Source: Pedobacter cryoconitis (GTDB lineage: Bacteria; Bacteroidota; Bacteroidia; Sphingobacteriales; Sphingobacteriaceae). Taken from it: DNA of 64,000 nt. A program made the position numbers and the translations under genes. The stretch covers positions 248,001-312,000 of the forward strand of contig NZ_JACHCE010000005.1 of NCBI RefSeq assembly GCF_014200605.1. The letters are read 5' to 3'. The notes beneath the pieces are model-generated. The model was not told the DNA's origin, did not search any database, and saw nothing but the letters and a program-made list of their open reading frames with translations. Shown piece by piece: positions 1 through 8,882 of this stretch; the stretch's first letter is position 1, and each line of letters opens with the position of its first letter.

Positions 1-36
1 GACATGGATACCTACATGAAGCATTTCGGTTTTTAG
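1..36 (+). CDS. trpB: Tryptophan synthase beta chain, C-terminal tail (partial)
   Basis: The first 11 codons read DMDTYMKHFGF and then a TAG stop. The position directly upstream of trpA and the form of the tail fit the C-terminus of TrpB, the PLP subunit that joins indole to serine. Only the last residues are in the window, so the call rests on gene order plus resemblance of the tail. The gap to trpA is 25 nt, which suggests co-transcription. Confidence 0.7.
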   Translation, partial: DMDTYMKHFGF

Positions 37-61
37 TACATATATATAGCATACAGATCAA

Positions 62-832
62 ATGAACAGGATTAATAAAATATTCAAAGAGAAAAAGAAC
101 AATATACTATCTATATATTATACCGCAGGTTATCCGGGTTTGGGTGATACTGTCACGATCGCAGCTGCGCTGGAAAAAGCAGGCGCCGATATGCTGGAAA
201 TAGGTTTTCCTTATTCCGATCCGGTAGCAGATGGCCCGGTGATCCAGGCCAGCAGTAAATTGTCATTAGATCAGGGCATGGATCTGAACCTGTTGTTTGA
301 ACAGTTGAAAGAATTACGTAAAACAGTCACTATTCCGGTTTTACTGATGGGCTATGTGAACCCGGTATTGCAATATGGGGTAGAGCGGTTTTGCAAAGCC
401 TGTGCAGAAGTTGGCGTTGATGGCTGTATCGTACCCGATTTACCGATGGTAGAGTATGAAGAATTCTACAAAGACACTTTCCTGGAATATGGGTTAAGCA
501 ATATATTTCTGGTTACGCCACAGACTTCTGTAGAGCGTATCCATAAAATTGACTCGCTGAGCAATGGTTTCATCTACTTATTGTCCTCTTCGGCAACTAC
601 CGGAAAGAATTTGCAGGTATCAGATACCACAGAGGCTTATTTTTCAAGAATCGCTGCGATGGAGTTAAATAATCCGACGATGATCGGATTTGGGATCAGC
701 AGTAAAGAGACTTTTGATAAAGCCTGTAAATATGCAAATGGCGGAATTATCGGTACTGCATTCGTCAAATCTATTGCTTCGGGTAACCTGGAAGAGAATA
801 TAGAGACATTTATGGCAGGATTCAGGTCTTAA
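62..832 (+). CDS. trpA: Tryptophan synthase alpha chain
   Basis: Cleaves indole-3-glycerol phosphate to indole and glyceraldehyde 3-phosphate in the last steps of tryptophan synthesis; cytoplasmic, in an alpha2beta2 complex with TrpB. The 256-residue protein is a full-length TIM barrel. The signature LEIGFPYSDPVADGP carries the catalytic Glu (about residue 46) and Asp (about 57) with the 11-residue spacing known for the family. A phosphate-binding GFGIS motif lies near the C-terminus. It follows the trpB tail by 25 nt and is the last gene of the operon; the next gene is convergent. Confidence 0.96.
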   Translation: MNRINKIFKEKKNNILSIYYTAGYPGLGDTVTIAAALEKAGADMLEIGFPYSDPVADGPVIQASSKLSLDQGMDLNLLFEQLKELRKTVTIPVLLMGYVNPVLQYGVERFCKACAEVGVDGCIVPDLPMVEYEEFYKDTFLEYGLSNIFLVTPQTSVERIHKIDSLSNGFIYLLSSSATTGKNLQVSDTTEAYFSRIAAMELNNPTMIGFGISSKETFDKACKYANGGIIGTAFVKSIASGNLEENIETFMAGFRS

Positions 833-841
833 TATCCTGCC
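814..841 (+). other. 8-bp perfect hairpin across the trpA stop codon
   Basis: GGCAGGAT (814-821) pairs perfectly with ATCCTGCC (834-841) around a 12-nt loop that holds the trpA stop. There is no T-tract after it on either strand, so it is not a classical intrinsic terminator. It may still stabilise the operon's 3' end. Nothing else is visible in the short gap to the convergent gene. Confidence 0.3.
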
Positions 842-897
842 AAAATTATAAGGCTGTAACTGGACAAGCTTTAACTGATCTTTAGAATACTGGTTAA

Positions 898-1518
898 CTA
901 CAAATAGTTTTCCAGTATTCCTTTTCCCTGACGTATAATTTCAAAGTCGCCCTGCGTACAGTCTACAACTGTAGAAGCTTCATTATCTCCATAGCCGCCA
1001 TCAATTACTGCATCAACAAGCGCTTCATATTTCTCATAGATTAGTTCAGGATCTGTAGAATATTCAACCAGTTCATCATCATCTTTGATAGACGTTGATA
1101 AAATCGGGTTCCCTAACATTTCTACAATTGCCCTGGCAATACTATTATCCGGTACCCTGATCCCTACAGTTTTTTTGTTTGAACTCAGTAGTTTCGGGAC
1201 ATTATTATTTGCATTAAAGATAAATGTGAAAGGTCCTGGAAGGGCTTTTTTTAACAGACGGAAAACAGTCGTGTCAATTGGTTTTACAAAATCAGAGATA
1301 TGTCTCAGGTCAGAGCAAATAAAAGAGAAGTTCGCTTTCTCAGGTTTTATGCCTCTGATCTGACAAATTCGCTCAATCGCCTTCTGGTTGGTGATATCGC
1401 ATCCTAATCCGTACACAGTATCAGTGGGATATATGATAATACCGCCCTTTTTAAGGACTTCAACCACTTGTTCAATCGCCTTCGGATTCGGATTTTCCGG
1501 GTATATTTTGATTAACAT
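898..1518 (-). CDS. L-threonylcarbamoyladenylate synthase family protein (Sua5/YrdC/YciO)
   Basis: Likely makes threonylcarbamoyl-AMP from threonine, bicarbonate and ATP, the first step of t6A37 formation in ANN-decoding tRNAs; cytoplasmic. The 206-residue protein is a single YrdC domain. Visible motifs are PTDTVYGLGCD near residue 33, the IRGIKPEKANF segment that replaces the usual KxR nucleotide/threonine-binding element, PGPFTFIF, and VGIRVPD. The YciO subfamily has the same fold and less certain activity, so the exact enzyme is not settled. It is transcribed convergently with trpA. Confidence 0.85.
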   Translation of the reverse strand: MLIKIYPENPNPKAIEQVVEVLKKGGIIIYPTDTVYGLGCDITNQKAIERICQIRGIKPEKANFSFICSDLRHISDFVKPIDTTVFRLLKKALPGPFTFIFNANNNVPKLLSSNKKTVGIRVPDNSIARAIVEMLGNPILSTSIKDDDELVEYSTDPELIYEKYEALVDAVIDGGYGDNEASTVVDCTQGDFEIIRQGKGILENYL

Positions 1519-1541
1519 ATGTAAATTTACGGATAATTTTG
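1507..1541 (+). promoter_or_regulatory. Putative promoter of the FMN glutamate-synthase-like gene
   Basis: A -7 element TAATTTTG (1534-1541) matches TAnnTTTG. A TTTG at 1507-1510 could be the -33 element, but the 23-nt spacer is longer than the usual 19-21. The predicted start near 1546 gives a leader of about 50 nt before the ATG at 1597. Confidence 0.4.
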
Positions 1542-1596
1542 TTGAGTCGTTGATAAATGTTCGTACTATTGCCCCTGATTTAGTAATTACAAGAGT

Positions 1597-3255
1597 ATGA
1601 GAAAAGCATTTATTGCGATTGCCGCATTTTTAGTCACGGCAACTTTGATGATTAGCCTGGCTTGGCCACCATTTTATTGGGCATTTATTTTTATAGGCCC
1701 TATTATTTTATTAGGTATTTATGACCTTTACCAGCCAAAACATAGTATTGTTCGAAACTATCCTGTTTTAGGCCGCTTAAGATATCTTGCTGAAGATCTG
1801 CGTCCTAAGGTGTATCAGTATTTCGTTGAAAGTGATACCAATGGAAAACCTTTCAGCAGGTTAAACCGTTCCCTGATTTATCAGCGTGCAAAAAAAGATA
1901 ATGATACCATTCCTTTCGGTACACAGCTTGATGTTTATGATAACGGATATGAATGGTTGAGCCATAGTATTGCTGCGATCAGCCACCATGAATTAAATGA
2001 AGATCCCAGAGTATTGGTTGGTGGTCCTGATTGTGCGCAACCTTATTCTGCCAGTATATTAAATATTTCTGCAATGAGTTTTGGTTCACTGAGCCAGAAT
2101 GCTATTCTTGCTTTAAACGGAGGTGCTTTTATGGGCAACTTTGCACATAACACCGGCGAAGGTGGTATAAGTGATTACCATGCAGCTCCAAAAGGAGATT
2201 TGATCTGGCAAATCGGAACCGGCTATTTCGGTTGCCGTAACGATGATGGTTCATTTAATTTTGATGCTTTTGGCGTGCGTTCAAAAACTGAACAGGTTAA
2301 AATGATTGAAATTAAACTTTCTCAGGGTGCTAAACCCGGACATGGTGGTATTTTACCAGCAAAAAAGGTAACTCCCGAAATTGCAAGGATCAGGTTAGTG
2401 AAAGAAGGTTTCGACGTGATCTCCCCACCTGCACATTCTGCATTTTCAACACCTTTGGAGTTGCTTGCTTTCGTGAAAAAATTAAGAGAACTATCTGGTG
2501 GAAAACCTATAGGGTTTAAACTATGTATTGGCCGCAAAAGTGAATTTTTTGCGATTTGCAAGGCGATGGTAGAAACAGGTACTTATGTAGATTTTATTAC
2601 TGTTGATGGTGGTGAAGGCGGTACAGGAGCAGCCCCACAGGAATTCTCTAATGCAGTAGGTATGCCATTAAGAGAAGGAGTAGCTTTTGTATATGATGTC
2701 CTTTCAGGTTTCGATTTAAAGAAGCATATCAAAATTATTGCTTCAGGTAAAGTCTCTTCTGGTTTTGACCTGGTTAAAAATATTGCACTGGGTGCTGATT
2801 TATGTAACTCTGCAAGAGCAATGATGTTTGCTTTAGGTTGTATCCAGGCTCTGGAATGTAACAGTAATACTTGTCCGACGGGTGTAGCTACACAAGATCC
2901 AAGTTTAATGAAAGGTTTGGTTGTGGAGGATAAAAAAGTACGTGTATTCAATTATCACCGTTTAACTGTAGCAAGTGCAGTTGAACTTTTAGGTGCTGCT
3001 GGTTTGCGTCATCCTTATCAATTGAGCAGGGCTTATATCAACAGAAGGATTGCACCAAATGTGATGCAGTCTTATATGGAGACTTTCCCTTATATCCCGG
3101 AAGGAAGTTTGCTGAATACACCTTATCCTTTAAGATTTGAATTAGGAATGGCTTTGAGTACTTCAGCTAGTTTTGCACCTACAGATTACAGAGTGACAGC
3201 GATTGATTATGCACATGCAAATTCATTCACTGATACACCACCATCTAATAATTAA
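1597..3255 (+). CDS. Membrane-anchored FMN-binding glutamate synthase family protein
   Basis: Two hydrophobic segments lie in residues 4-45 (up to IILLGIYDLY), then a TIM-barrel domain like the FMN/synthase domain of GltB. Visible signatures include NISAMSFGSLSQNAI, GAKPGHGG, the FMN-site stretch ITVDGGEGGTGAAP, and a cysteine cluster CIQALECNSNTCPTG that resembles the 3Fe-4S ligands of glutamate synthase. It lacks the glutaminase domain and the FAD subunit, so it is not a complete glutamate synthase. Family members of this 500-550 residue class occur widely in bacteria with unclear substrates, so I infer an oxidoreductase at the cytoplasmic membrane. Confidence 0.88.
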   Translation: MRKAFIAIAAFLVTATLMISLAWPPFYWAFIFIGPIILLGIYDLYQPKHSIVRNYPVLGRLRYLAEDLRPKVYQYFVESDTNGKPFSRLNRSLIYQRAKKDNDTIPFGTQLDVYDNGYEWLSHSIAAISHHELNEDPRVLVGGPDCAQPYSASILNISAMSFGSLSQNAILALNGGAFMGNFAHNTGEGGISDYHAAPKGDLIWQIGTGYFGCRNDDGSFNFDAFGVRSKTEQVKMIEIKLSQGAKPGHGGILPAKKVTPEIARIRLVKEGFDVISPPAHSAFSTPLELLAFVKKLRELSGGKPIGFKLCIGRKSEFFAICKAMVETGTYVDFITVDGGEGGTGAAPQEFSNAVGMPLREGVAFVYDVLSGFDLKKHIKIIASGKVSSGFDLVKNIALGADLCNSARAMMFALGCIQALECNSNTCPTGVATQDPSLMKGLVVEDKKVRVFNYHRLTVASAVELLGAAGLRHPYQLSRAYINRRIAPNVMQSYMETFPYIPEGSLLNTPYPLRFELGMALSTSASFAPTDYRVTAIDYAHANSFTDTPPSNN

Positions 3256-3270
3256 GCATTTATAGAGGTA

Positions 3271-3316
3271 TATAAAAAAAGGGATGTTTCTTGATAGAAA
3301 CATCCCTTTTTTTATA
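3271..3316. terminator. Bidirectional terminator, 20-bp perfect stem
   Basis: The arm at 3271-3290 (TATAAAAAAAGGGATGTTTC) is perfectly complementary to 3297-3316, with a 6-nt loop TTGATA. A-tracts and T-tracts flank the GC core, so it can act for both the upstream plus-strand gene and the convergent M13 peptidase gene. Confidence 0.9.
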
Positions 3317-3329
3317 TACTGATTTACGT

Positions 3330-5375
3330 TTACCAAACACCTACACGGTTTGCAGGAGCGATATACATCTTAGCCGTAGCCGGAACATTAAATGCTTTGT
3401 AAAAAGCCTCCATGCTATATACAGCACCGTTAACCCTGAACATTTCAGGAGAGTGCGGATCAGTTTTTAAACGTACACGCATAGATTCATCTCTGCTTTT
3501 GATACGCCAAACCTGTGCAAAGCTTAAGAAGAAACGCTGATCTGGTGTAAACCCGTCAATTTTCTTATCACTTTTGCCTTCCGGAGTTAATTTGAATGCC
3601 TGATAAGCGATCGCCAAACCACCAATATCTGCCAGGTTTTCACCTAAAGTCAATTCTCCGTTTACATGTTGGTTGTCCAGTAAAGTGAAGCCATTATATA
3701 AGTCTACAACCTTTTTAGCTTTATTTTTGAATTGGGCCGCATCAGCAGGGGTCCACCAGTCTTTAAGATTTCCATCTTTATCATATTGTTTACCCTGATC
3801 ATCAAAACCATGTGTCATTTCATGGCCAATTACAGCACCAATTGCACCATAGTTGATTGCATCATCTGCATTGAAATCAAAGAAAGGGAATTGAAGAATC
3901 CCCGCAGGGAAAACGATCTCATTGATAGAAGGGTTGTAATAGGCATTTACTGTCGGAGGAGTCATTCCCCATTCAGTTTTATCTACTGGTTTACCCAGTT
4001 TCTCAACCATTTCTTTATAAGCATGTTTATCTGCTGATTGAAGATTAGCGTAATAAGAGTTTCTTGAAATCTCTACATCGTCATATTTCTTCCATTTATC
4101 GGGATAACCAATTTTTTTGATAAATGCATTCAGTTTATCCAGGGCTTTCTGTTTAGTAACAGGAGTCATCCAGTCTAGTTTTTCTATTCTTGATTTATAA
4201 ACCTTTTGAAGGTTGTCAACCAGCTCAAGCATTCTTTTCTTTGCTTCCGGGGTGAAATGTTCTTTCACATATAGTTGTCCCAGTAATTCGCCAATGTTTC
4301 CGTCTGTGCTGCTTACTATAGCTTTCCAGCGTTCTTTTGGTGCTTTTAATCCCTGCAGTGTTTTACCAAAGAAATCAAATCTTGCTGTACGGAAATCTTT
4401 GCTCAATGCGTTGGCAGCATTATTGATTGCATCAAACTTTAGTTTTTCTTTCCAAACCGCAATGGGCTCTGATTTCAAGAGGTTATTCAAAGCCTGGTAA
4501 TATTTAGGCTGTCCAACAATAATGGTGTCAGTTTTAAGCTCTAATTTGCCCATTACTGATTTCCAGTCGATATCCGGAGTCAGCTTTTGAAAGTCTGGCA
4601 GATAATATTTGTTGTAGTTTTTCTGAGGATCGCGTAATTCAACAGGTGTAGAATGCGAGTTTGCAATGCTGGTTTCCAGTTTAAGTATCTGGTCTGCGGC
4701 TTTCGCAGCGTCTTCTTTTTTTGAACCTGTGAGCACAAAAACCTGTGTAATATAATTCAGGAATCCAGCTCTTATTTTCTTGGTTTCAGCATCATTATTG
4801 AAGTAATAACTGCGTTCTGGTAAAGTAATACCCGACTGCCCGAAATTAACTGCATTTTTACTGCTGATTTTATCGTCAGCAACTACATGAAAGTCTAATA
4901 GATCTCCGTTGCCATTTTTGTAACCATCAGCGATAAAACTGATCAGTTCTTTATAATCTTTAAGGGCATCAATCTGCGTAAGCAGTGGCTTTAATGGGGT
5001 ATAACCTAATTTTTCTATGGCAACCGTGTCCATTCCACTCACATAGAAATCACCTACCTTTTGTTCAAGGCTTCCTTTTGGATGCTCTTCTTTACCAGCA
5101 TTAACAAGGATCTGCTCCAGGTTTTTTATATTATCATTGTATAAAGTGTAGAAAGAACCCCAGCCAGTTTCCGTCTTCGGAATTTCTGTATTTTTCATCC
5201 ACTTACCGTTGGCATACAAGAAGAAGTTATCTCCCGGTGTAACTGTGGTATCCATGCCAGACTTATCAAAGAATTCTGTCCTGACTTCTTTATTAGCGGT
5301 ACTGCCCTTGTCTTTATTCTGACAAGCAGCAAGCAGTGCCAATCCTGCTAATGATAGACTTAGTTTTGCTCTCAT
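3330..5375 (-). CDS. M13 family zinc metallopeptidase, lipoprotein (PepO/neprilysin-like)
   Basis: Endopeptidase of small peptides, probably attached to a periplasm-facing or surface membrane. The signal peptide ends in the lipobox LLAAC (Cys about 18). The 681-residue length is typical of M13. The zinc site is clear: HEMTH at about 518-522 inside GAVIGHEMTHGFDDQG, the third ligand and support in ENLADIGG (about 579-586), and the substrate-binding NAYYNPSINEIVFPAG region (about 477-492). Transcribed alone, downstream of asnS but separated from it by a terminator. Confidence 0.95.
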   Translation of the reverse strand: MRAKLSLSLAGLALLAACQNKDKGSTANKEVRTEFFDKSGMDTTVTPGDNFFLYANGKWMKNTEIPKTETGWGSFYTLYNDNIKNLEQILVNAGKEEHPKGSLEQKVGDFYVSGMDTVAIEKLGYTPLKPLLTQIDALKDYKELISFIADGYKNGNGDLLDFHVVADDKISSKNAVNFGQSGITLPERSYYFNNDAETKKIRAGFLNYITQVFVLTGSKKEDAAKAADQILKLETSIANSHSTPVELRDPQKNYNKYYLPDFQKLTPDIDWKSVMGKLELKTDTIIVGQPKYYQALNNLLKSEPIAVWKEKLKFDAINNAANALSKDFRTARFDFFGKTLQGLKAPKERWKAIVSSTDGNIGELLGQLYVKEHFTPEAKKRMLELVDNLQKVYKSRIEKLDWMTPVTKQKALDKLNAFIKKIGYPDKWKKYDDVEISRNSYYANLQSADKHAYKEMVEKLGKPVDKTEWGMTPPTVNAYYNPSINEIVFPAGILQFPFFDFNADDAINYGAIGAVIGHEMTHGFDDQGKQYDKDGNLKDWWTPADAAQFKNKAKKVVDLYNGFTLLDNQHVNGELTLGENLADIGGLAIAYQAFKLTPEGKSDKKIDGFTPDQRFFLSFAQVWRIKSRDESMRVRLKTDPHSPEMFRVNGAVYSMEAFYKAFNVPATAKMYIAPANRVGVW

Positions 5376-5435
5376 ATTTAAAATTTATGTCTAAAACTAA
5401 GAAAATAGGCAGGTATTACTAAATATTGCGACATA

Positions 5436-5471
5436 AAAAAAGAGGATAACGATTTAGCTATCCTCTTTTTT
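5436..5471 (-). terminator. Intrinsic terminator of asnS
   Basis: AAAAAAGAGGATA (5436-5448) pairs with TATCCTCTTTTTT (5459-5471), a 13-bp stem with a 10-nt loop. It lies 16 nt past the asnS stop on the minus strand, and the minus-strand 3' arm runs into a T-tract. Confidence 0.88.
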
Positions 5472-5486
5472 ACAATATATTTTAGC

Positions 5487-6935
5487 TTAAAACTCTGCGT
5501 TTTTAGGAAAACGAGGGAAAGCAATAACGTCTCTGATGTTAGTCATACCTGTTACAAATAAAACTAAACGTTCAAAGCCCAAACCAAAACCGGCATGAGG
5601 GGCAGAACCGAATCTTCTGGTATCTAAATACCACCACAGTTCTTCCTGAGGGATATTCATCTCATCCATACGCTGTGTTAATTTATCCATTCTCTCTTCT
5701 CTTTGCGCACCGCCGATCATTTCGCCAATTCCAGGGAATAAAACATCCATCGCTGCAACAGTTCTTCTGCCTTCAGCATCGGGCTCATTCTGACGCATGT
5801 AGAAAGCTTTAATGTCAGCCGGGTAATCTGTAAGGATAACTGGTTTTTTAAAGTGTTTTTCTACTAAGAAACGCTCATGTTCAGATTGTAAATCGGCACC
5901 CCATTCATTGATCAGATATTTAAACTGTTTTTTCTGATTAGGTTTTGACGAACGCAGGATAGCGATTGCTTCTGTGTAGGTTAAACGTACAAAGTCATTG
6001 CCTATACAGAAGTTTAGTTTTTCTATCAACGATAGTTCACTGCGTTCTTGCTGAGGTTTAGTTTTTTCGTCTTCTAATAAACGGTTGTTTAAGAATTCAA
6101 TTTCTTCTTTACAGTTATCCAATGCATAAGTGATGATATATTTCATCATATCTTCTGCCAGCTGCATGTTATCTTCCAGATCAGCGAAAGCAATTTCTGG
6201 CTCAACCATCCAGAATTCTGCAAGGTGACGAGTAGTATTTGAATTTTCGGCTCTGAAAGTAGGGCCAAAAGTATAAATCTGACCGAAAGCCATAGCTGCT
6301 AATTCACCTTCCAGCTGACCGGAAACAGTAAGATTAGTAGCACGACCAAAGAAATCTTCTGAAAAATCTACTTTTCCATCTTCCGTTCTCGGTGTATTGT
6401 CAAAATCAAGTGTGGTTACTTTAAACATCTCTCCTGCACCTTCAGCGTCAGAAGCTGTGATCACAGGGGTATGCATATAAACAAACCCTCTTTCATTATA
6501 AAATTGGTGTATAGCAAATGCCAGTGCATGACGCACTTTAAAAACGGCATTAAAAGTATTGGTACGGAAACGCAGGTGAGCAATTTCCCTAAGGAACTCT
6601 AGACTGTGTTTTTTTGGTTGTAAAGGAAATTTTTCTGCATCACTGTCCCCAAGAATCTCAATAGAGGTCGCTTTCACGTCAACACGCTGACCTTTACCTA
6701 ATGATTCTACTAACTGACCAGTTACAGCAATTGCTGCGCCTGTGGTGATTCTTTTTAATAATTCTTCCGCTGTATTTTCGAAATCAACAACTATCTGAAT
6801 ATTTCCCATGCAGGAACCATCATTGATGGCAATAAACTGGTTGTTACGGAAAGTTCTTACCCAACCCATTACGGTCACTTCTCTGTTAAAATCAGTCGTT
6901 TCTAACAGGCTTTTTATTTTTTCTCTTTTAATCAT
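5487..6935 (-). CDS. asnS: Asparaginyl-tRNA synthetase
   Basis: Class IIb synthetase charging tRNA-Asn. The N-terminal OB fold contains VTVMGWVRTFRNNQFIAIND (about residues 20-39) for anticodon binding. The catalytic core has motif 2 (FRAENSNTTRHLAEFWMVEPE) and motif 3 (GFGLGFERLVLFVTGM), and the protein ends in DVIAFPRFPKNAEF, the usual AsnRS tail. Its 482 residues fit the family. The asparagine-type motif (NTTRHLAEF) separates it from AspRS. Confidence 0.97.
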   Translation of the reverse strand: MIKREKIKSLLETTDFNREVTVMGWVRTFRNNQFIAINDGSCMGNIQIVVDFENTAEELLKRITTGAAIAVTGQLVESLGKGQRVDVKATSIEILGDSDAEKFPLQPKKHSLEFLREIAHLRFRTNTFNAVFKVRHALAFAIHQFYNERGFVYMHTPVITASDAEGAGEMFKVTTLDFDNTPRTEDGKVDFSEDFFGRATNLTVSGQLEGELAAMAFGQIYTFGPTFRAENSNTTRHLAEFWMVEPEIAFADLEDNMQLAEDMMKYIITYALDNCKEEIEFLNNRLLEDEKTKPQQERSELSLIEKLNFCIGNDFVRLTYTEAIAILRSSKPNQKKQFKYLINEWGADLQSEHERFLVEKHFKKPVILTDYPADIKAFYMRQNEPDAEGRRTVAAMDVLFPGIGEMIGGAQREERMDKLTQRMDEMNIPQEELWWYLDTRRFGSAPHAGFGLGFERLVLFVTGMTNIRDVIAFPRFPKNAEF

Positions 6936-6954
6936 GATTTTTCTGTGGAGCGCT

Positions 6955-6962
6955 CAAAAATA
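6955..6962 (-). promoter_or_regulatory. -7 element of the asnS promoter
   Basis: On the minus strand this reads TATTTTTG, a match to TAnnTTTG. The predicted start near 6950 gives a leader of about 15 nt. This places asnS transcription downstream of the long T-rich stretch at 7000-7288, so that stretch is probably not part of the asnS mRNA. Confidence 0.55.
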
Positions 6963-6984
6963 ATGATTTCAATCTAGAAATAAC

Positions 6985-7288
6985 AGGGTTAGGGGAGGAG
7001 TTTTGTTTTTTGCGATAAGGAGCTTGTTTTTGTCTTGTTTTATTTGAATTTGGTTTATTTTTTAGGTTAATTTTGATTTTTAAGTGTTTTATTTGTGTAA
7101 TTGATCTATTATTTTGTTTAAATATGGTTTTTATTTGTTTTTATATTAGTTTTTTGGTTAAAATTTTCAATTAATTTGTTTATTATTGATTTGTGTATTG
7201 TTATTTTATATTTTTTGTGTGTTTTTTGATGTATTATTTGATTTTTTGTGATTTATTTTGAATTATTATTTGAAATAAATCGTTAATA
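6985..7288. other. Long T/G-rich, C-depleted non-coding stretch
   Basis: About 300 nt between asnS and sucC whose plus strand is mostly T with G and A and very few C. No open frame of note crosses it and no known RNA is recognisable. The matching minus-strand RNA would be rich in A and nearly free of G, hence poorly structured. See findings. Confidence 0.5.
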
Positions 7289-7319
7289 ATTGTTTTAATC
7301 AAAAAATAACCTATATTTG
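7289..7319 (+). promoter_or_regulatory. Canonical Bacteroidota promoter for an orphan small RNA
   Basis: ATTG (7289-7292) is followed by exactly 19 nt and then TATATTTG (7312-7319), the full -33/-7 arrangement. The predicted start is near 7324. The only product before the next terminator is a short RNA. Confidence 0.65.
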
Positions 7320-7323
7320 TATT

Positions 7324-7381
7324 GCTCGTTTAAATTATATTTGGTTAAGAACCTCTGGCGTAATTGCTGGAGGTTTTTTTA
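7324..7381 (+). ncRNA. Putative small RNA of about 58 nt
   Basis: The transcript would begin near 7324 and end at the terminator hairpin 7350-7375: AACCTC pairs with GAGGTT, and inner pairs including two G-T wobbles give a 10-bp stem and a 6-nt loop, followed by a T-tract. A competing small stem GGTT-AAG-AACC (7343-7353) would use the same 5' arm, so the hairpin could switch. No start codon with a useful frame is present. The next gene, sucC, is on the opposite strand, so this is not a leader of a coding gene. Confidence 0.5.
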
Positions 7382-7447
7382 TTGTCTGTATAGCTGATCT
7401 ATTTTTTAGCTGTGATCATCGTTTCTGGGCAATTGGTCGATAAAGAC

Positions 7448-7485
7448 AAAAAAAAATGCCAATTGCTTTTACACAATTGGCATTT
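7448..7485 (-). terminator. Intrinsic terminator of sucC
   Basis: AAATGCCAATTG (7454-7465) pairs with CAATTGGCATTT (7474-7485), a 12-bp stem and 8-nt loop. On the minus strand it is followed by a T-tract (complement of the A-run at 7448-7456). It lies about 65 nt after the sucC stop. Confidence 0.85.
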
Positions 7486-7550
7486 CTTATATAGTAGGTG
7501 ACTATTTAAAATCTTAAACAGCCCTAAAGAATTTCTTCTTTCTGTATAGT

Positions 7551-8741
7551 CTAAGCTAAAACCTGAGTAACTAAGGCAGCAGCATCTTTCAAAGCAATAG
7601 CTGAGAATACTTTCAAACCAGATTCGTCAATTAGTTTTTTCGCTTCAACAGCGTTAGTACCTTGTAAACGGCAGATAATTGGAACAGGAATATCACCTAT
7701 TTCTTTATAAGCATCAATAACACCCTGAGCAACACGGTCACAACGAACGATACCACCAAAAATGTTAATTAAGATAGCTTTAACATTAGGATCTTTTAAG
7801 ATGATATTAAAACCTGCTTTTACAGTTTGTGCGTTAGCTGTTCCACCTACGTCAAGGAAGTTAGCCGGCTCACCACCTGCAATTTTGATAATATCCATAG
7901 TTGCCATAGCTAAACCAGCACCATTAACCATGCAACCAACGTTTCCGTCTAATTTTACATAGTTTAAGTTTGATTCACTAGCTTCAACGTCAGTTGGATC
8001 TTCTTCCAGTTTATCACGCATTGCTGCATAATCAGGATGACGGAATAAAGCATTCTCGTCTAAATCTACTTTCGCATCAACAGCAATAATTTTATCGTCT
8101 GATGTTTTTAAAACCGGGTTGATTTCAAACATTGCAGAATCAGTGTTGTCATAAGCTTTGTAAAGCGCAGTAACAAATTTCACCATTTCTTTAAAAGCTG
8201 CACCGCTTAATCCAAGATTGAAAGCAATTTTACGTGCCTGAAATCCTTGAAGACCAACTTTAGGGTCAATCTCTTCTTTGAAAATTAAGTGAGGAGTGTG
8301 TTCTGCAACTTCTTCAATATCCATACCACCTTCGGTAGAATACATGATGATGTTTCTTCCGTTAGCACGGTCTAATAAAACACTTACATAGAATTCTTTT
8401 GTTTCAGAAGCTCCTGGATAGTAAACATCCTGAGCAACAAGAATTTTATGTACTTTTTTACCTTCTGCACTAGTTTGAGGTGTGATCAATTGCATACCTA
8501 AAATATCGGTAGCTCTTTGTTTAACCTCGTCAAGGTTTTTAGCCAACTTAACACCACCACCTTTACCTCTTCCACCAGCATGTACTTGCGCTTTAATTAC
8601 TACCCAGTCAGAGTTGTAGTCTGCTTTCATTTTTTTAGCAGCTTCTACAGCCTGCTCAACAGTTTCGGCAACTATGCCTTCTTGTACGGCAACACCAAAA
8701 CTTTTAAGTATTTCTTTACCTTGATATTCGTGTATATTCAT
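7551..8741 (-). CDS. sucC: Succinyl-CoA synthetase (ADP-forming) beta subunit
   Basis: TCA-cycle enzyme subunit that binds nucleotide and, with SucD, converts succinyl-CoA to succinate with substrate-level phosphorylation. The 396-residue protein starts MNIHEYQGKEILKSFGV. It has the ATP-grasp stretch VIKAQVHAGGRGKGGGVK (about residues 48-65), FEINPVLK, and the C-terminal ligase domain with NGAGLAMATMDIIK and INIFGGIVRCD. sucD is not adjacent, a separation that is common in Bacteroidota. Confidence 0.97.
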   Translation of the reverse strand: MNIHEYQGKEILKSFGVAVQEGIVAETVEQAVEAAKKMKADYNSDWVVIKAQVHAGGRGKGGGVKLAKNLDEVKQRATDILGMQLITPQTSAEGKKVHKILVAQDVYYPGASETKEFYVSVLLDRANGRNIIMYSTEGGMDIEEVAEHTPHLIFKEEIDPKVGLQGFQARKIAFNLGLSGAAFKEMVKFVTALYKAYDNTDSAMFEINPVLKTSDDKIIAVDAKVDLDENALFRHPDYAAMRDKLEEDPTDVEASESNLNYVKLDGNVGCMVNGAGLAMATMDIIKIAGGEPANFLDVGGTANAQTVKAGFNIILKDPNVKAILINIFGGIVRCDRVAQGVIDAYKEIGDIPVPIICRLQGTNAVEAKKLIDESGLKVFSAIALKDAAALVTQVLA

Positions 8742-8760
8742 TTGCTGAAAAAATTTGATC

Positions 8761-8768
8761 CAAATCTA
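8761..8768 (-). promoter_or_regulatory. -7 element of the sucC promoter
   Basis: Minus strand TAGATTTG matches TAnnTTTG. The predicted start near 8756 gives a 15-nt leader. A TTT sits 19 nt upstream in place of the TTG of an ideal -33. Confidence 0.5.
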
Positions 8769-8882
8769 CAATTTCATATTGGTTTTAAAAACTTAGAGTC
8801 AGTTTAAATTTATAAATTAACCTTGTTTTTACCTTATTGTTGAATGAAAGAAGGCGTTAAATAAAATTAATCTCAAATTTTG

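Noticed and set aside
814..841. trpA hairpin as a terminator
   Set aside because: No T-tract on either strand.
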